A stretch of 34,966 nt of DNA, taken from contig NZ_LMTZ01000134.1 in assembly GCF_001456025.1 (NCBI RefSeq), positions 7,133 through 42,098 on the forward strand, written 5' to 3'. The translations under genes were made by a program, and so were the position numbers. This stretch comes from Mastigocoleus testarum BC008 (GTDB lineage Bacteria; Cyanobacteriota; Cyanobacteriia; Cyanobacteriales; Nostocaceae). Below, one piece after another: positions 1-7,892 of the stretch (its first letter is position 1; each line of letters begins with the position of its first letter). A model generated the notes under the pieces. The model was not told the origin of the DNA, did no database searches, and was given only the letters and a program-made list of their open reading frames with translations.

Positions 1-2
1 TT

Positions 3-3000
3 ACTCTCTATGCAATTGCGCAAGTATATGCTGAACTAAATAACTATAATAGCGCTTTTGCAGCATTAGAAAAAGCGAAATTAGTGAACCGTGAGACAGA
101 CAACCGCCTTGCTGAAGCTAGAAGGATTGCTGCTTTAGCTTGGATTTACTTCATACAGAATAACAAAAAACGTGCTGTAGAAGTTGGTGAGCAAGCTTTA
201 GCTTTTGCACGAGAAAATAATCTTCGTCTTGACGAATTGTACAGACTAAATTGGCTAATACCAGTTTACATTACTACAAAGGGTACTTCTGCTTCCCGTT
301 TGGTTGAGTACGCTCAAGAAGCTATAAATATTGCAAGGGAACTAAAAAAATCAAAACTAGAAGCTGATGCTTTAAGTAATTTGGGTCAGGTTTATATCTT
401 ATCAAGAGATTACCAAAAAGCTTTAGATGTTTTACAAACATCAGTAATGCTTGCACGAGAAGTCAAGGATTTAGATATAGAATCATCTGCTTTATCACAA
501 CTAAATTTGATTTACACTCAATGGGGAAAACGTGATAGAGTTATCAAAAATAGTCTTAGAGAATTAGAAATTTATCGATTGCAGAAAGACCAATTAAGTG
601 AATTAAGTACTTTAATGGGTTTATCTGTTACTTACAATGCTATAGGAGACCATGAAAAAGCATTGAAAGCAAACCAAGAATCTTTGGCTGTACTAAGACA
701 AATTAATACTAATAAGCTATTACCTGTTCAAAAAGGGGTATTGCTTGAATATGAATTTTATACTTTATATGGATTAAGTTCTAGTTACCAAGCTTTAGGA
801 AAATATAATCAAGCACTAGATTTTGCTCAGAAAACCTTAAAAAAAGCTCAATCTCTTCAAAAACCTCAGCTAGAAGTAAAAGCGCTGCTTGATTTAGCTT
901 CTTTGTATGATAATCCTTTTGAAAATTTACCAAAAGCAACTGAATTCTCTCAGAGGGCTTTAAAAATCGCGCAACAAATTAAACAACCAGAAATAGAAGC
1001 AGATGCATTGCTTAAGCTGAGCAATATTTATAATAAACAAAGAAATTATACTTTAGCCCTGGGAACAATTGAGAAGGTTCTAATAATTGCTAAACAATTG
1101 AAAAACTCCAACTTAGAATATCAAGCGTTGGATACCTTCAGTGATATTTACCGCGAACAAGGGAATTATCAAAAAGCATTAGAATTTGCACAACAAACTT
1201 ATGCTTTAGTGCAAAAAGGAAATCTTGAGGTGTATAGCATTAGTGTATTGGGTAGTCTGAGTCAAATTTATATTTTATTAGGAGACACAGTTAAAGCTGA
1301 GGAAACTGCAAAGCAAGCTATAAGAATAGCAAAAACAAGTGGTAATAAGTTTGGAAAGATATTAGCTTTAATATATCTGACTAACGCATATAAGCTTCAA
1401 GGAAAATATGAACAAGGTATACAAACAGCAAAACAAGTTTTAGCGACATCAAAAGAAATTTCAAACTTTCAGGGAGAACTAACAGCTTCAGTTGGTCTGA
1501 GTGAAATGTATAATCAATTGGGGGATTATAAAAAAGTCATTGCTGTTGCTCAACCTTCAATAACAAAAGCGAGAAAGATTAATAAACCTGACAAAGAAGC
1601 AAAGTTACTAATTAATTTAGGTAATGCTTATAGAATAGTTGGTGAATATACTAAAGCCAAAGAATTGATTGAGCAAGGATTGAAAATCGGACGAGAATTA
1701 AAAAATTATCCCTTGGAACTCATCGCTTTGAATAGTCTTGGTGATTACTACGCTGCACAGAAAAATTATCAGAAAGCTTTAGAACTAACGCAGAAAAGCT
1801 TGCAAATTGCTCAAGAGCTTAAAGATAGTTCATATCTTTTGATTTCTCCTCAGTTCAGTTTAGGTGATATTTACAGTAGTTTAGGAGATTACCCAAAAAG
1901 CCGTAATTTTTATCAACAAGCACTAACGACATCACAAAAACTGAAAAACCGTCGTAGTGAAGGTATAGCATTATTATCTCTTGCAGGTAATTATTTTACT
2001 CAAGGAGAACCACAAAAAACTGTAGAGCTATCTCAACAAGCTTTAACCATTTTCCAGGAAATTAAAGTACCTAGACTACAAGCTTTTGCTCATCGAATGT
2101 TAAGTATTGGTTATGGTGAGTTGGGTAATGATGCGAATGCAATGAAATCAGCCCAAAGCTTTTTAGAATTTGCAAGAAGAGTTGAAAATCCGGTATTTGA
2201 AAAAGGTGCACTTAGTCTTTTAGGGAGCTTGCATTACAATTTTGGTAGAAATCAAGAAGCAATCAAAGCATATCAACAAGCACTTGCAATTCAAACTCCT
2301 GAAAACGTAACTGGTGACAAGTCTGGTATTTATGCTGGTTTAGGTCGGGTTTATCGCAAATTAAATCAACCTAGCATTGCTATTGGTTATTACAAACAAG
2401 CAGTCAACGGTATTGAAGAATTTCGTCGCGGAATCGAAGGTTTACCCCCAGAGTTACAAAAATCTTTCTTGGATACGGTTATTGATTTCAAAGGAACTAA
2501 AACTGCTGATATTTATCGCGAACTAGCAGAATTGTTGATTTCTCAAGGAAGACAAGCTGAAGCACGACAGGTATTAGATTTATTGAAAATCCAGGAAATC
2601 CGCGATTTTGCTAAAGATAAAACAGACACAACAAAAACTCAATTACCCCTAAATCAAAGCGAACAAAAAATTAAAACTGGAAGTCAGTCGATAGTAGCTT
2701 TATCTAGACAAATCAGTGAATGCGATCGCACAAACTGCAAAGATAAAAGTAAGCTCAATGACAGACTCACAGCTTCAATCAATGAGTTTAACCGAGACTT
2801 AGAAAAAATCGAAACAGAAATTCGCGATCGCCTAGCGAACGACCCCGGTGCATTTCGTCCTGATAGTCCCAAAGCGGTAGATCTTGTCAAAGCACAACCG
2901 AATACGGTGATGATTTATCCATTAGTGATGGAAGATAAACTTTGGTTGTTATTATATTCCGGTGATGCAGCGAAAAAATTCGAAGTCAAAGTATCTCGGG

Positions 3001-4034
3001 ATGAATTAGGAAATACTGTTAAACAATTCCGTGGGTTAATGGAAGAATGCGAAAAACGTTCTTATTGCGGTGCTGCGGATATTGCCAAAATCAAACCAGT
3101 GAGTCAAAAGCTTTATAACTGGCTAATTAAGCCCTTGGAAGGGGAACTTAAACAAAATAAAATTAAAAATCTGGTGTTTGCACTCGATCGAGTCACCCGC
3201 TATGTTCCCATGAGTGCATTATATGACGGTAAGCAATATTTAATTGAAAACTACACGATTAATAATGTACTTTCTGCAGACTTAACAGATACTAGCAGCA
3301 GACTACCCGCACAAGCTCAAAATACAAGCGTTTTAGCAATGGGAGTCTCGAGTGCATTTCCTGGTTTCTCTGCCTTAAATAATGTACCTAAAGAAGTTGA
3401 TACAATTGTTAGAAGTAGTAGCAAGGATAAAGGGATATACCCAGGTAAAGAATATCTCAATAAATCCTTCGATTATAAGAGCTTGCGAGATAATCTTACA
3501 GGTAACAAAATATTACACCTTGCGACTCATGGAAAATTTGTTCCAGAGCAGAAAAACGCATCATATTTGCTATTAGGAAATGGCAAAAAATTAGCAATAC
3601 CCAAAATTAAAACTTTAGCAGGTTTAAATAATATTCATTTGGTAGTACTATCCGCTTGTCAAACAGCCCTTGCAAATGAGCGTCAAGATGGTGTCGAAAT
3701 TGCAAGTCTTGCCTATTCTTTTATTAATAAAGGTGCAAAATCAGTAATGGCTTCATTATGGCAAGTTGCAGACCAAAGTACTAGCGAACTGATGCAAAAC
3801 TTCTATCAAAATCTAGCTACCAGCAAAACACCAATCACAAAAGCTGAAGCTATGCGTTTAGCACAATTAAAACTTCTTTACGGTAAGAAATTTAAACTAG
3901 ATGATATTAAGCGTGCTGGTGGGATAGTTCCTTCAGAAGCTTTAACAGACTCAAGCCAAAGTACAAAGACAAAAACAAATTTTGCTCATCCTTACTATTG
4001 GGCTCCATTCGTCCTAATTGGTAATGGCTTATAA
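3..4034 (+). CDS. TPR-repeat CHAT-domain (caspase-like) protein, 5' end outside the window
   Basis: Long TPR solenoid followed by a C-terminal CHAT peptidase domain. The frame is open without a stop from base 3, and the bases before the GTG at 84 already encode TPR-like sequence (TLYAIAQVYAELNNYNSAF). The true start is therefore upstream of the window and the GTG at 84 is not a real start. Numbering from that GTG, about 18 degenerate 40-residue TPR units fill residues 1-800 (A..YY..G.Y.KAL motifs). A linker with EGLPPELQKSF follows, then a charged coiled region near 830-920 and the CHAT fold at about 1000-1316. The putative catalytic dyad is visible: His1149 in LATHGKF and Cys1192 in LSACQTA. 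CHAT proteins are caspase-superfamily peptidases or signalling proteins (for example HetF) whose TPRs bind partners; the substrate here is unknown. The HIP1 site near 2824 and codon use fit the host genome. Confidence 0.93.
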   Translation, partial: TLYAIAQVYAELNNYNSAFAALEKAKLVNRETDNRLAEARRIAALAWIYFIQNNKKRAVEVGEQALAFARENNLRLDELYRLNWLIPVYITTKGTSASRLVEYAQEAINIARELKKSKLEADALSNLGQVYILSRDYQKALDVLQTSVMLAREVKDLDIESSALSQLNLIYTQWGKRDRVIKNSLRELEIYRLQKDQLSELSTLMGLSVTYNAIGDHEKALKANQESLAVLRQINTNKLLPVQKGVLLEYEFYTLYGLSSSYQALGKYNQALDFAQKTLKKAQSLQKPQLEVKALLDLASLYDNPFENLPKATEFSQRALKIAQQIKQPEIEADALLKLSNIYNKQRNYTLALGTIEKVLIIAKQLKNSNLEYQALDTFSDIYREQGNYQKALEFAQQTYALVQKGNLEVYSISVLGSLSQIYILLGDTVKAEETAKQAIRIAKTSGNKFGKILALIYLTNAYKLQGKYEQGIQTAKQVLATSKEISNFQGELTASVGLSEMYNQLGDYKKVIAVAQPSITKARKINKPDKEAKLLINLGNAYRIVGEYTKAKELIEQGLKIGRELKNYPLELIALNSLGDYYAAQKNYQKALELTQKSLQIAQELKDSSYLLISPQFSLGDIYSSLGDYPKSRNFYQQALTTSQKLKNRRSEGIALLSLAGNYFTQGEPQKTVELSQQALTIFQEIKVPRLQAFAHRMLSIGYGELGNDANAMKSAQSFLEFARRVENPVFEKGALSLLGSLHYNFGRNQEAIKAYQQALAIQTPENVTGDKSGIYAGLGRVYRKLNQPSIAIGYYKQAVNGIEEFRRGIEGLPPELQKSFLDTVIDFKGTKTADIYRELAELLISQGRQAEARQVLDLLKIQEIRDFAKDKTDTTKTQLPLNQSEQKIKTGSQSIVALSRQISECDRTNCKDKSKLNDRLTASINEFNRDLEKIETEIRDRLANDPGAFRPDSPKAVDLVKAQPNTVMIYPLVMEDKLWLLLYSGDAAKKFEVKVSRDELGNTVKQFRGLMEECEKRSYCGAADIAKIKPVSQKLYNWLIKPLEGELKQNKIKNLVFALDRVTRYVPMSALYDGKQYLIENYTINNVLSADLTDTSSRLPAQAQNTSVLAMGVSSAFPGFSALNNVPKEVDTIVRSSSKDKGIYPGKEYLNKSFDYKSLRDNLTGNKILHLATHGKFVPEQKNASYLLLGNGKKLAIPKIKTLAGLNNIHLVVLSACQTALANERQDGVEIASLAYSFINKGAKSVMASLWQVADQSTSELMQNFYQNLATSKTPITKAEAMRLAQLKLLYGKKFKLDDIKRAGGIVPSEALTDSSQSTKTKTNFAHPYYWAPFVLIGNGL

Positions 4035-4230
4035 GTAGTAAAAATGCTGAATTGATTCATATTCAATTAGTATCTAATTTATTTTAAGATGATTTTGCCG
4101 ATCGCTGAGTTAGGTTTTGTTTGAATTTTATTTTTGCTTCATTCTACCCAACAATTCTGGCGATCGCGTAAAATTTACTTTTGGCTACTCAATTAAAACT
4201 TTATGCTTTTACTGTAAAAATCGTATTGAT
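4035..4230. other. Convergent intergenic gap with no clear terminator
   Basis: About 200 bp between the convergent 3' ends of the TPR-CHAT gene and the AraC remnant. It is AT-rich with one GCGATCGC octamer near 4160. I see no strong GC hairpin followed by a T run. Confidence 0.5.
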
Positions 4231-4605
4231 TTAGCTAGCTCTATATGCTTTCGGTGTCATCCCGGTAAATTGTCTAAACTTCTTGCTTAAATGACTGTGA
4301 CTGTTAAACCCACACTCCAAAGCAATATCCACAATTAATCGATCTGTTTGTTTCAACAACTTCTTCGCCCGTTCAACCCGTTGCTGAATCAAGTATTGGT
4401 AGGGAGAAATCCCAATTGATTGTTTGAATAAATGACTGAAGTGAAATTGGCTCATATCCAACAATCGAGCTAAATCTGTAAGTTTGATGTCTCGTTCTAA
4501 ATGTGCATCAATGTAATTCAAGATTTTTTGTAATTGATGCAGAGGTAAACCACCCTCATAAATTGGTAACTGAGGTTTTGTTGCAGCATGCTGTCTGATT
4601 GACAC
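4231..4605 (-). pseudogene. AraC-family regulator, C-terminal DNA-binding part only (truncated by IS)
   Basis: The 124-residue product is the tandem helix-turn-helix domain of an AraC/XylS regulator. The first HTH is near residues 40-60 (LTDLARLLDMSQFHFSHLFK). The second is near 88-112 (IVDIALECGFNSHSHLSKKF), followed by the family ending FRQFTGMTPKAYR. Family members are usually near 290-300 residues, so the N-terminal sensor half is missing. The only start is a GTG at 4603-4605, which lies inside the right end of the adjoining IS200/IS605 element, and a TGA stands two codons upstream. The native gene therefore seems cut at about 4598 and the start codon borrowed from the IS. A short two-HTH protein could still bind DNA, so residual function is possible. 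Its N-terminal half is not found on the other side of the element. Confidence 0.85.
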
Positions 4606-4830
4606 TCCTCAGCCTAAAGGCATGAGGATTCTCGGTTCAATGTCGCCACTTGCTCTACCAGGCTTTCACCAAGCAGAGTAGAGGTTGCAACTCCCCGAGC
4701 GTTACTTTCCGGCTGCCCGCCGGTAGCTGTCTTGCTTGGCATTCCCTTGCGACTTACGTCGTCGCGGGGTCCAAGCGCTTTTACAAGAATGTTTATCGCT
4801 GCATTCACGTCTCTTTGCAACTCACATCCA
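4599..4830 (-). ncRNA. Putative omega RNA (TnpB guide RNA)
   Basis: In IS200/IS605 elements the guide RNA of TnpB is made from the 3' part of tnpB plus the right end, and its guide is the flanking DNA just beyond the element. Here the tnpB stop codon (4614-4616) lies inside the right-end hairpin, the usual arrangement. The guide would start at 4598 and read into the AraC remnant. The 5' limit is a guess from known omega RNA sizes. Confidence 0.4.
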
Positions 4831-5864
4831 CAACTACATTTATGGGTACGAGTGCTTAGAGACTTCTTAACTTTTGCACCACAACTAGAACAGTTTTGAG
4901 ATGTGTAGTGTGGTGCTACAGCAATATATTGACGACCGTATTTATCAGAAAAATATTCTATCCATTCCCTGAACTGATACCATGCTGCATCGTTGATGGA
5001 TTTAGCTAGGCAGTGATTTTTTACCATGTTCTTAACATTTAAGTCTTCATAGGCGACTAGATCGCTAGATCGCACAAGCGTGAGTGCTAGTCTCTTAGCA
5101 AACTCGGTACGCTGCCTACTTACTCTTAAATGTTTTTGAGCATATACTTTTCTTGACTTACGGCGTCGATTAGAACCTTTTTTGTGCTTGTAGATTCGAC
5201 GTTGGGAACGTTTAATATTTTTCTCAGCCTTTCTTAAAAACCTTGGATTCTCAACGTGATTACCGTTACTGTCAGAGTAGAAATACTCTAATCCAACATC
5301 TAGCCCCACTTGATTCCCAGTTGGTTCTAATGGTTGAGAATTGTCTACCTTGACAGCAAACTGACAGTAATACCCATCAGCGCGACGCACCAAACGAACT
5401 CGTTTGACTAGCTTTACGTCATAGGTGTGGATATCCCATTTACCCAAAAGCTTTAATTCACCAATACCTTTTTTATCAGTAATGGTTATCCGTCGTTTGG
5501 TTGGATGCAGTTTCCAGCCTGTATTTTTGTACTCAACAGAGCGGTTATCTTTTTGAAATCTGGGGAAACCTTTCTTTCCAGCAACTTTCTTTTTGCAGTT
5601 ACCGTAGAATCTATAAATTGCTGACCACGCTCTTTCAGTGGCTGCTTGACAAGCCATAGAATTCAAATCTTTAACAAACTTAAATTCATCCCGCAGCACC
5701 TTAGAGTATGCGCTTAGAACAGCTTTGTTTACGTTCTTTTCTTTAGGTGCATCCATCCAATATCTAATAGCTTTGTTCCGGATAAATTGGGTAGTTCTAA
5801 TAGCATCCTCTATCGCCTGATATTGAATTTTCTTAGCAACTACTTTGTATTCCAGAACTAACAC
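4614..5864 (-). CDS. tnpB: RNA-guided endonuclease TnpB, IS200/IS605 family
   Basis: This 416-residue protein has the full TnpB layout: an N-terminal helical/OrfB region, a basic linker near residues 210-250 rich in K/R, a RuvC-like nuclease and a zinc ribbon. The three acidic RuvC residues are present: Asp189 (VGLDVGL), Glu273 (VAYEDLNV) and Asp352 (LQRDVNAAINIL). Zinc-ribbon cysteines are at 325/328 (CSSCG) and 343/345 (CSCG). Length and motifs suggest an intact enzyme. Known TnpB proteins cut DNA guided by the element's own RNA, helping retain the element at donor sites. Start is GTG at 5862-5864 with GGAGAA about 6 bases upstream. The 3' end overlaps the right-end hairpin. Only 57 bp separate it from the divergent small ORF at 5922. 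No tnpA is present. Confidence 0.95.
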   Translation of the reverse strand: MLVLEYKVVAKKIQYQAIEDAIRTTQFIRNKAIRYWMDAPKEKNVNKAVLSAYSKVLRDEFKFVKDLNSMACQAATERAWSAIYRFYGNCKKKVAGKKGFPRFQKDNRSVEYKNTGWKLHPTKRRITITDKKGIGELKLLGKWDIHTYDVKLVKRVRLVRRADGYYCQFAVKVDNSQPLEPTGNQVGLDVGLEYFYSDSNGNHVENPRFLRKAEKNIKRSQRRIYKHKKGSNRRRKSRKVYAQKHLRVSRQRTEFAKRLALTLVRSSDLVAYEDLNVKNMVKNHCLAKSINDAAWYQFREWIEYFSDKYGRQYIAVAPHYTSQNCSSCGAKVKKSLSTRTHKCSCGCELQRDVNAAINILVKALGPRDDVSRKGMPSKTATGGQPESNARGVATSTLLGESLVEQVATLNRESSCL

Positions 5865-5921
5865 TTGATTTTCTCCTGCTCCTTGAATAAACTATATTTA
5901 GCTTAGGAGGCTATTCTATTT

Positions 5922-6110
5922 ATGTCAACAGGAAAAGGGAAAAAACGTATGAAGAATCAGCCTGTTTTATACGAAGGAATTAAGAAGAAGAGGAATCCGT
6001 TGATAACAGATTACGCATGGCATGGAATGCAAGAAAAAGCTATCAAAGCGGGATTAAGTGCTTCTGAGTATTTGGAGCGATTAATTAGAAAAGATTTAGA
6101 TGCAGAATAA
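5922..6110 (+). CDS. Small basic protein, ribbon-helix-helix-like, IS passenger
   Basis: A 62-residue ORF inside the IS, divergent from tnpB. It has a strong AGGAGG about 11 bases before ATG at 5922; a second ATG at 5949 gives a shorter product. The first 25 residues are Lys-rich, followed by LITDYAWHGMQEKAIKAGLSASEYLERLIRKDL. That pattern (short strand, helix, turn with G-L-S-x-S-E, helix) resembles ribbon-helix-helix DNA-binding proteins. From memory, similar 55-65-residue ORFs sit beside tnpB in other cyanobacterial IS elements, but I cannot confirm this by search. With the two start codons 57 bp apart, it could repress the shared promoter region; that role is inferred. Confidence 0.7.
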   Translation: MSTGKGKKRMKNQPVLYEGIKKKRNPLITDYAWHGMQEKAIKAGLSASEYLERLIRKDLDAE

Positions 6111-6139
6111 AGTCGTCCGCTTAAGGACGAGGCTTTAGA

Positions 6140-6455
6140 CCCAAAATTTTTGGGAACTGGCGTGGCTTGTATTGTTATAACTATTTTCTTATTGCTGCAG
6201 TGGAAGCAACCGGGTGCTCTGTATTGGCTAGTGGGTAGCCTATTTTACCTGATTGGTACAATTGGTGTGACGATCACCTGTAACATCCCGCTGAATGATG
6301 CCCTTGCGATCGTTACCCCAAATAGTTCTGAAGGTGCAACGCTATGGGGAAGATTCCTGATAGATTGGACATTTTGGAACCACGTTCGGACAACAGCCGC
6401 AATTGTAGCAGCAGCATTGTTGACGCTATCGCTTTGCGAGCGAACCACACAATAG
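6140..6455 (+). pseudogene. DUF1772 (anthrone-oxygenase-like) membrane protein, N-terminus lost
   Basis: The open frame from the IS left end encodes about 105 residues matching the C-terminal two thirds of DUF1772 proteins. It starts at KFLGTGVAC, then two hydrophobic segments, the family-like NIPLNDAL, a WGRFLIDWTFWNHVRTTAA segment and a last helix. Intact members are about 150-160 residues, so the first helix and part of a loop are absent. The GTG at about 6150 within the frame is unlikely to be a native start. DUF1772 proteins are small membrane proteins of poorly known role. The break coincides with the left end of the IS. Confidence 0.75.
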
Positions 6456-6472
6456 ACATCTCCGGAAAAGAA

Positions 6473-6528
6473 TGTAGAGACGTACCAGAGCCTGCGGCGT
6501 CGGCGTTAGCCTCTGGTACGTCTCTACA
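6473..6528. repeat. Dispersed palindromic element, copy 1
   Basis: An 18-bp perfect inverted repeat (arm TGTAGAGACGTACCAGAG at 6473-6490, complement ending at 6528) flanks a GC-rich centre. A near-identical 55-bp copy in inverse orientation lies inside nifJ at 18852-18906. This copy sits between the convergent 3' ends of the DUF1772 remnant and the 419-aa gene, where its transcript could fold and act as a bidirectional terminator. Confidence 0.9.
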
Positions 6529-6601
6529 AAGATTTTGGGTTATGCATATTCAATTTGCGGAGAGGTCTAATTATAGAAAAATTACCACCTCATTCAAAAA
6601 T

Positions 6602-7861
6602 TTAATATTTATGTTCAGCAAGTGCTAACGCATCAGTATTATTAGTTTCTAAATCTGTATTACGAACAGCAACATCAGAATACACTCGTGCTTTCAGTGG
6701 ATGGTAGATCATCTCGTACCACGCATGACCTACCCGAGCATCAAATCCTTCTGCTCGATCGCGCATGAATAGGTGTAGACATTTTGCAGATTTCCCTGGT
6801 AATAGCTGCCAAGAAAAACAGTTTTCCTTTTGTTCGTGTGGATGTGTCACTGAATCTATATGTACATCAGCCGCAAAACCATAAGCTGGGTAAGGTGGTG
6901 CAATAGAACTAACAGCAAACCAGTCCATTCGGGGAAATACTTGTTCAATATCCTCAGTTTTTCCCATATCCATGTGTGCAAAGTAGCGAGCAGCAAAATC
7001 AAGATTGACAATTAGTGATGAATCTAAAATTTTGCCTTCAGCAGCTTTTGGTTTTCCCTTCACAAATAATTCTTCTATCAAGTAGTCTGCTCCAGCATAT
7101 AAACTAATTACGCGATATAACTCACACACTAAATGACGATTTGCACCTGTAACTGGATCTGCACCAATGTAATCAAAGGGTTCTGAGGCTATGGTTATAC
7201 AGGCTCTGACACTTCCACTCGAGTGAGATATGAGTCTGTAGGAATGATTAAATAAGGAAACGCGGTAGTAAGGTGATTTTGGGTGGGAAGATCCAGGTAA
7301 CAAAAGTTCTGATATTTGCATGCAACGCTTTTCTGGATCTTGTCCCAACCATTCACCTCTCGCAGCACGAAATGGGTCGAGAATTTCCTCACGGTCGAGC
7401 TGCACGCTGCTAGCAGATCCAGAAAACCAATTACGTTCGTTATCTTCAGGAGAAGGTATCAAGTTAAACCAAACTATTAAACGACTATTAACAAGCCTCA
7501 CTCCCCTTACCTGTCCTGAAGCTCCATAAACCACATCTAAGTATGACTCACCCAGTTGTTTTGGTATTGCTTTACCTTTATCTATTCGAATAAAACCAGA
7601 AGCAAGCCGATCTGATTCAGAACCAGGGAATATAGGTTTTGACAAAGAAAAAACTAGGGTATCGCGACTCGGATCGTTAGGATCGATCCTGTCAACTTGG
7701 GCGTTGATTGGGTTGTGTGAAAGGTCATGCAGATCGCTTAGTACGATTTCTTCCGATGAAATTTGAAATTTTTTATAAATCGCTTCCCAAGGTAGTATTA
7801 CATAACCCCCTCGTAAATAGTTAGAGGGATTGAAGACAGTTAATAAATTAATCGCTGACAT
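6602..7861 (-). CDS. Conserved-looking hypothetical protein, 419 aa
   Basis: I do not recognise this family. The product is soluble-looking, with no signal peptide or membrane segment. It is rich in aromatic residues and beta-type stretches, such as DTLVFSLSKPIFPGSESDRL and YGFAADVHIDSVTHPHEQKE. Tryptophans and histidines near residues 320-390 (FSWQLLPGKS, HLFMRD, HAWYEMIYHPL) could form a binding pocket or active site, but no catalytic motif is obvious. The start ATG at 7861 is only 31 bases after the hsp20 stop on the same strand, so the two are probably co-transcribed under the hsp20 promoter. No strong Shine-Dalgarno precedes the ATG. Possible roles include a stress-linked enzyme or carbohydrate-related protein, which I cannot decide from sequence. 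Confidence 0.8.
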   Translation of the reverse strand: MSAINLLTVFNPSNYLRGGYVILPWEAIYKKFQISSEEIVLSDLHDLSHNPINAQVDRIDPNDPSRDTLVFSLSKPIFPGSESDRLASGFIRIDKGKAIPKQLGESYLDVVYGASGQVRGVRLVNSRLIVWFNLIPSPEDNERNWFSGSASSVQLDREEILDPFRAARGEWLGQDPEKRCMQISELLLPGSSHPKSPYYRVSLFNHSYRLISHSSGSVRACITIASEPFDYIGADPVTGANRHLVCELYRVISLYAGADYLIEELFVKGKPKAAEGKILDSSLIVNLDFAARYFAHMDMGKTEDIEQVFPRMDWFAVSSIAPPYPAYGFAADVHIDSVTHPHEQKENCFSWQLLPGKSAKCLHLFMRDRAEGFDARVGHAWYEMIYHPLKARVYSDVAVRNTDLETNNTDALALAEHKY

Positions 7862-7892
7862 ATTCTTGTATTTGTTAACTTATTTGTTGGAC

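Larger units (their letters stand above)
4599..6139 (-). mobile_element. IS200/IS605-type element (IS1341-like, tnpB only)
   Basis: Read on the minus strand, the element runs from a left-end hairpin (TCGTCC/GGACGA arms, 6113-6130) to a right-end imperfect hairpin (4607-4627: CCTCA and GCC arms, loop TAAA, one bulged A). It ends in TCAA at 4599-4602, the tetranucleotide typical of IS608-like right ends. There are no terminal inverted repeats or target duplications, as expected for this family. It carries tnpB and a small divergent ORF but no Y1 transposase tnpA, so movement would need TnpA in trans. The right boundary is clear. The left boundary (about 6137-6141) is uncertain by a few bases because a 7-bp inverted repeat around CCCAAAA sits at the junction. 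Confidence 0.85.

Noticed and set aside
84..86. GTG as start of the TPR-CHAT gene
   Set aside because: The frame is open to the window edge and the upstream codons encode TPR sequence, so the gene begins outside.
6344..6628. 94-codon plus-strand ORF across the palindromic repeat
   Set aside because: It overlaps the DUF1772 remnant in another frame and runs through the repeat; no protein-like features.
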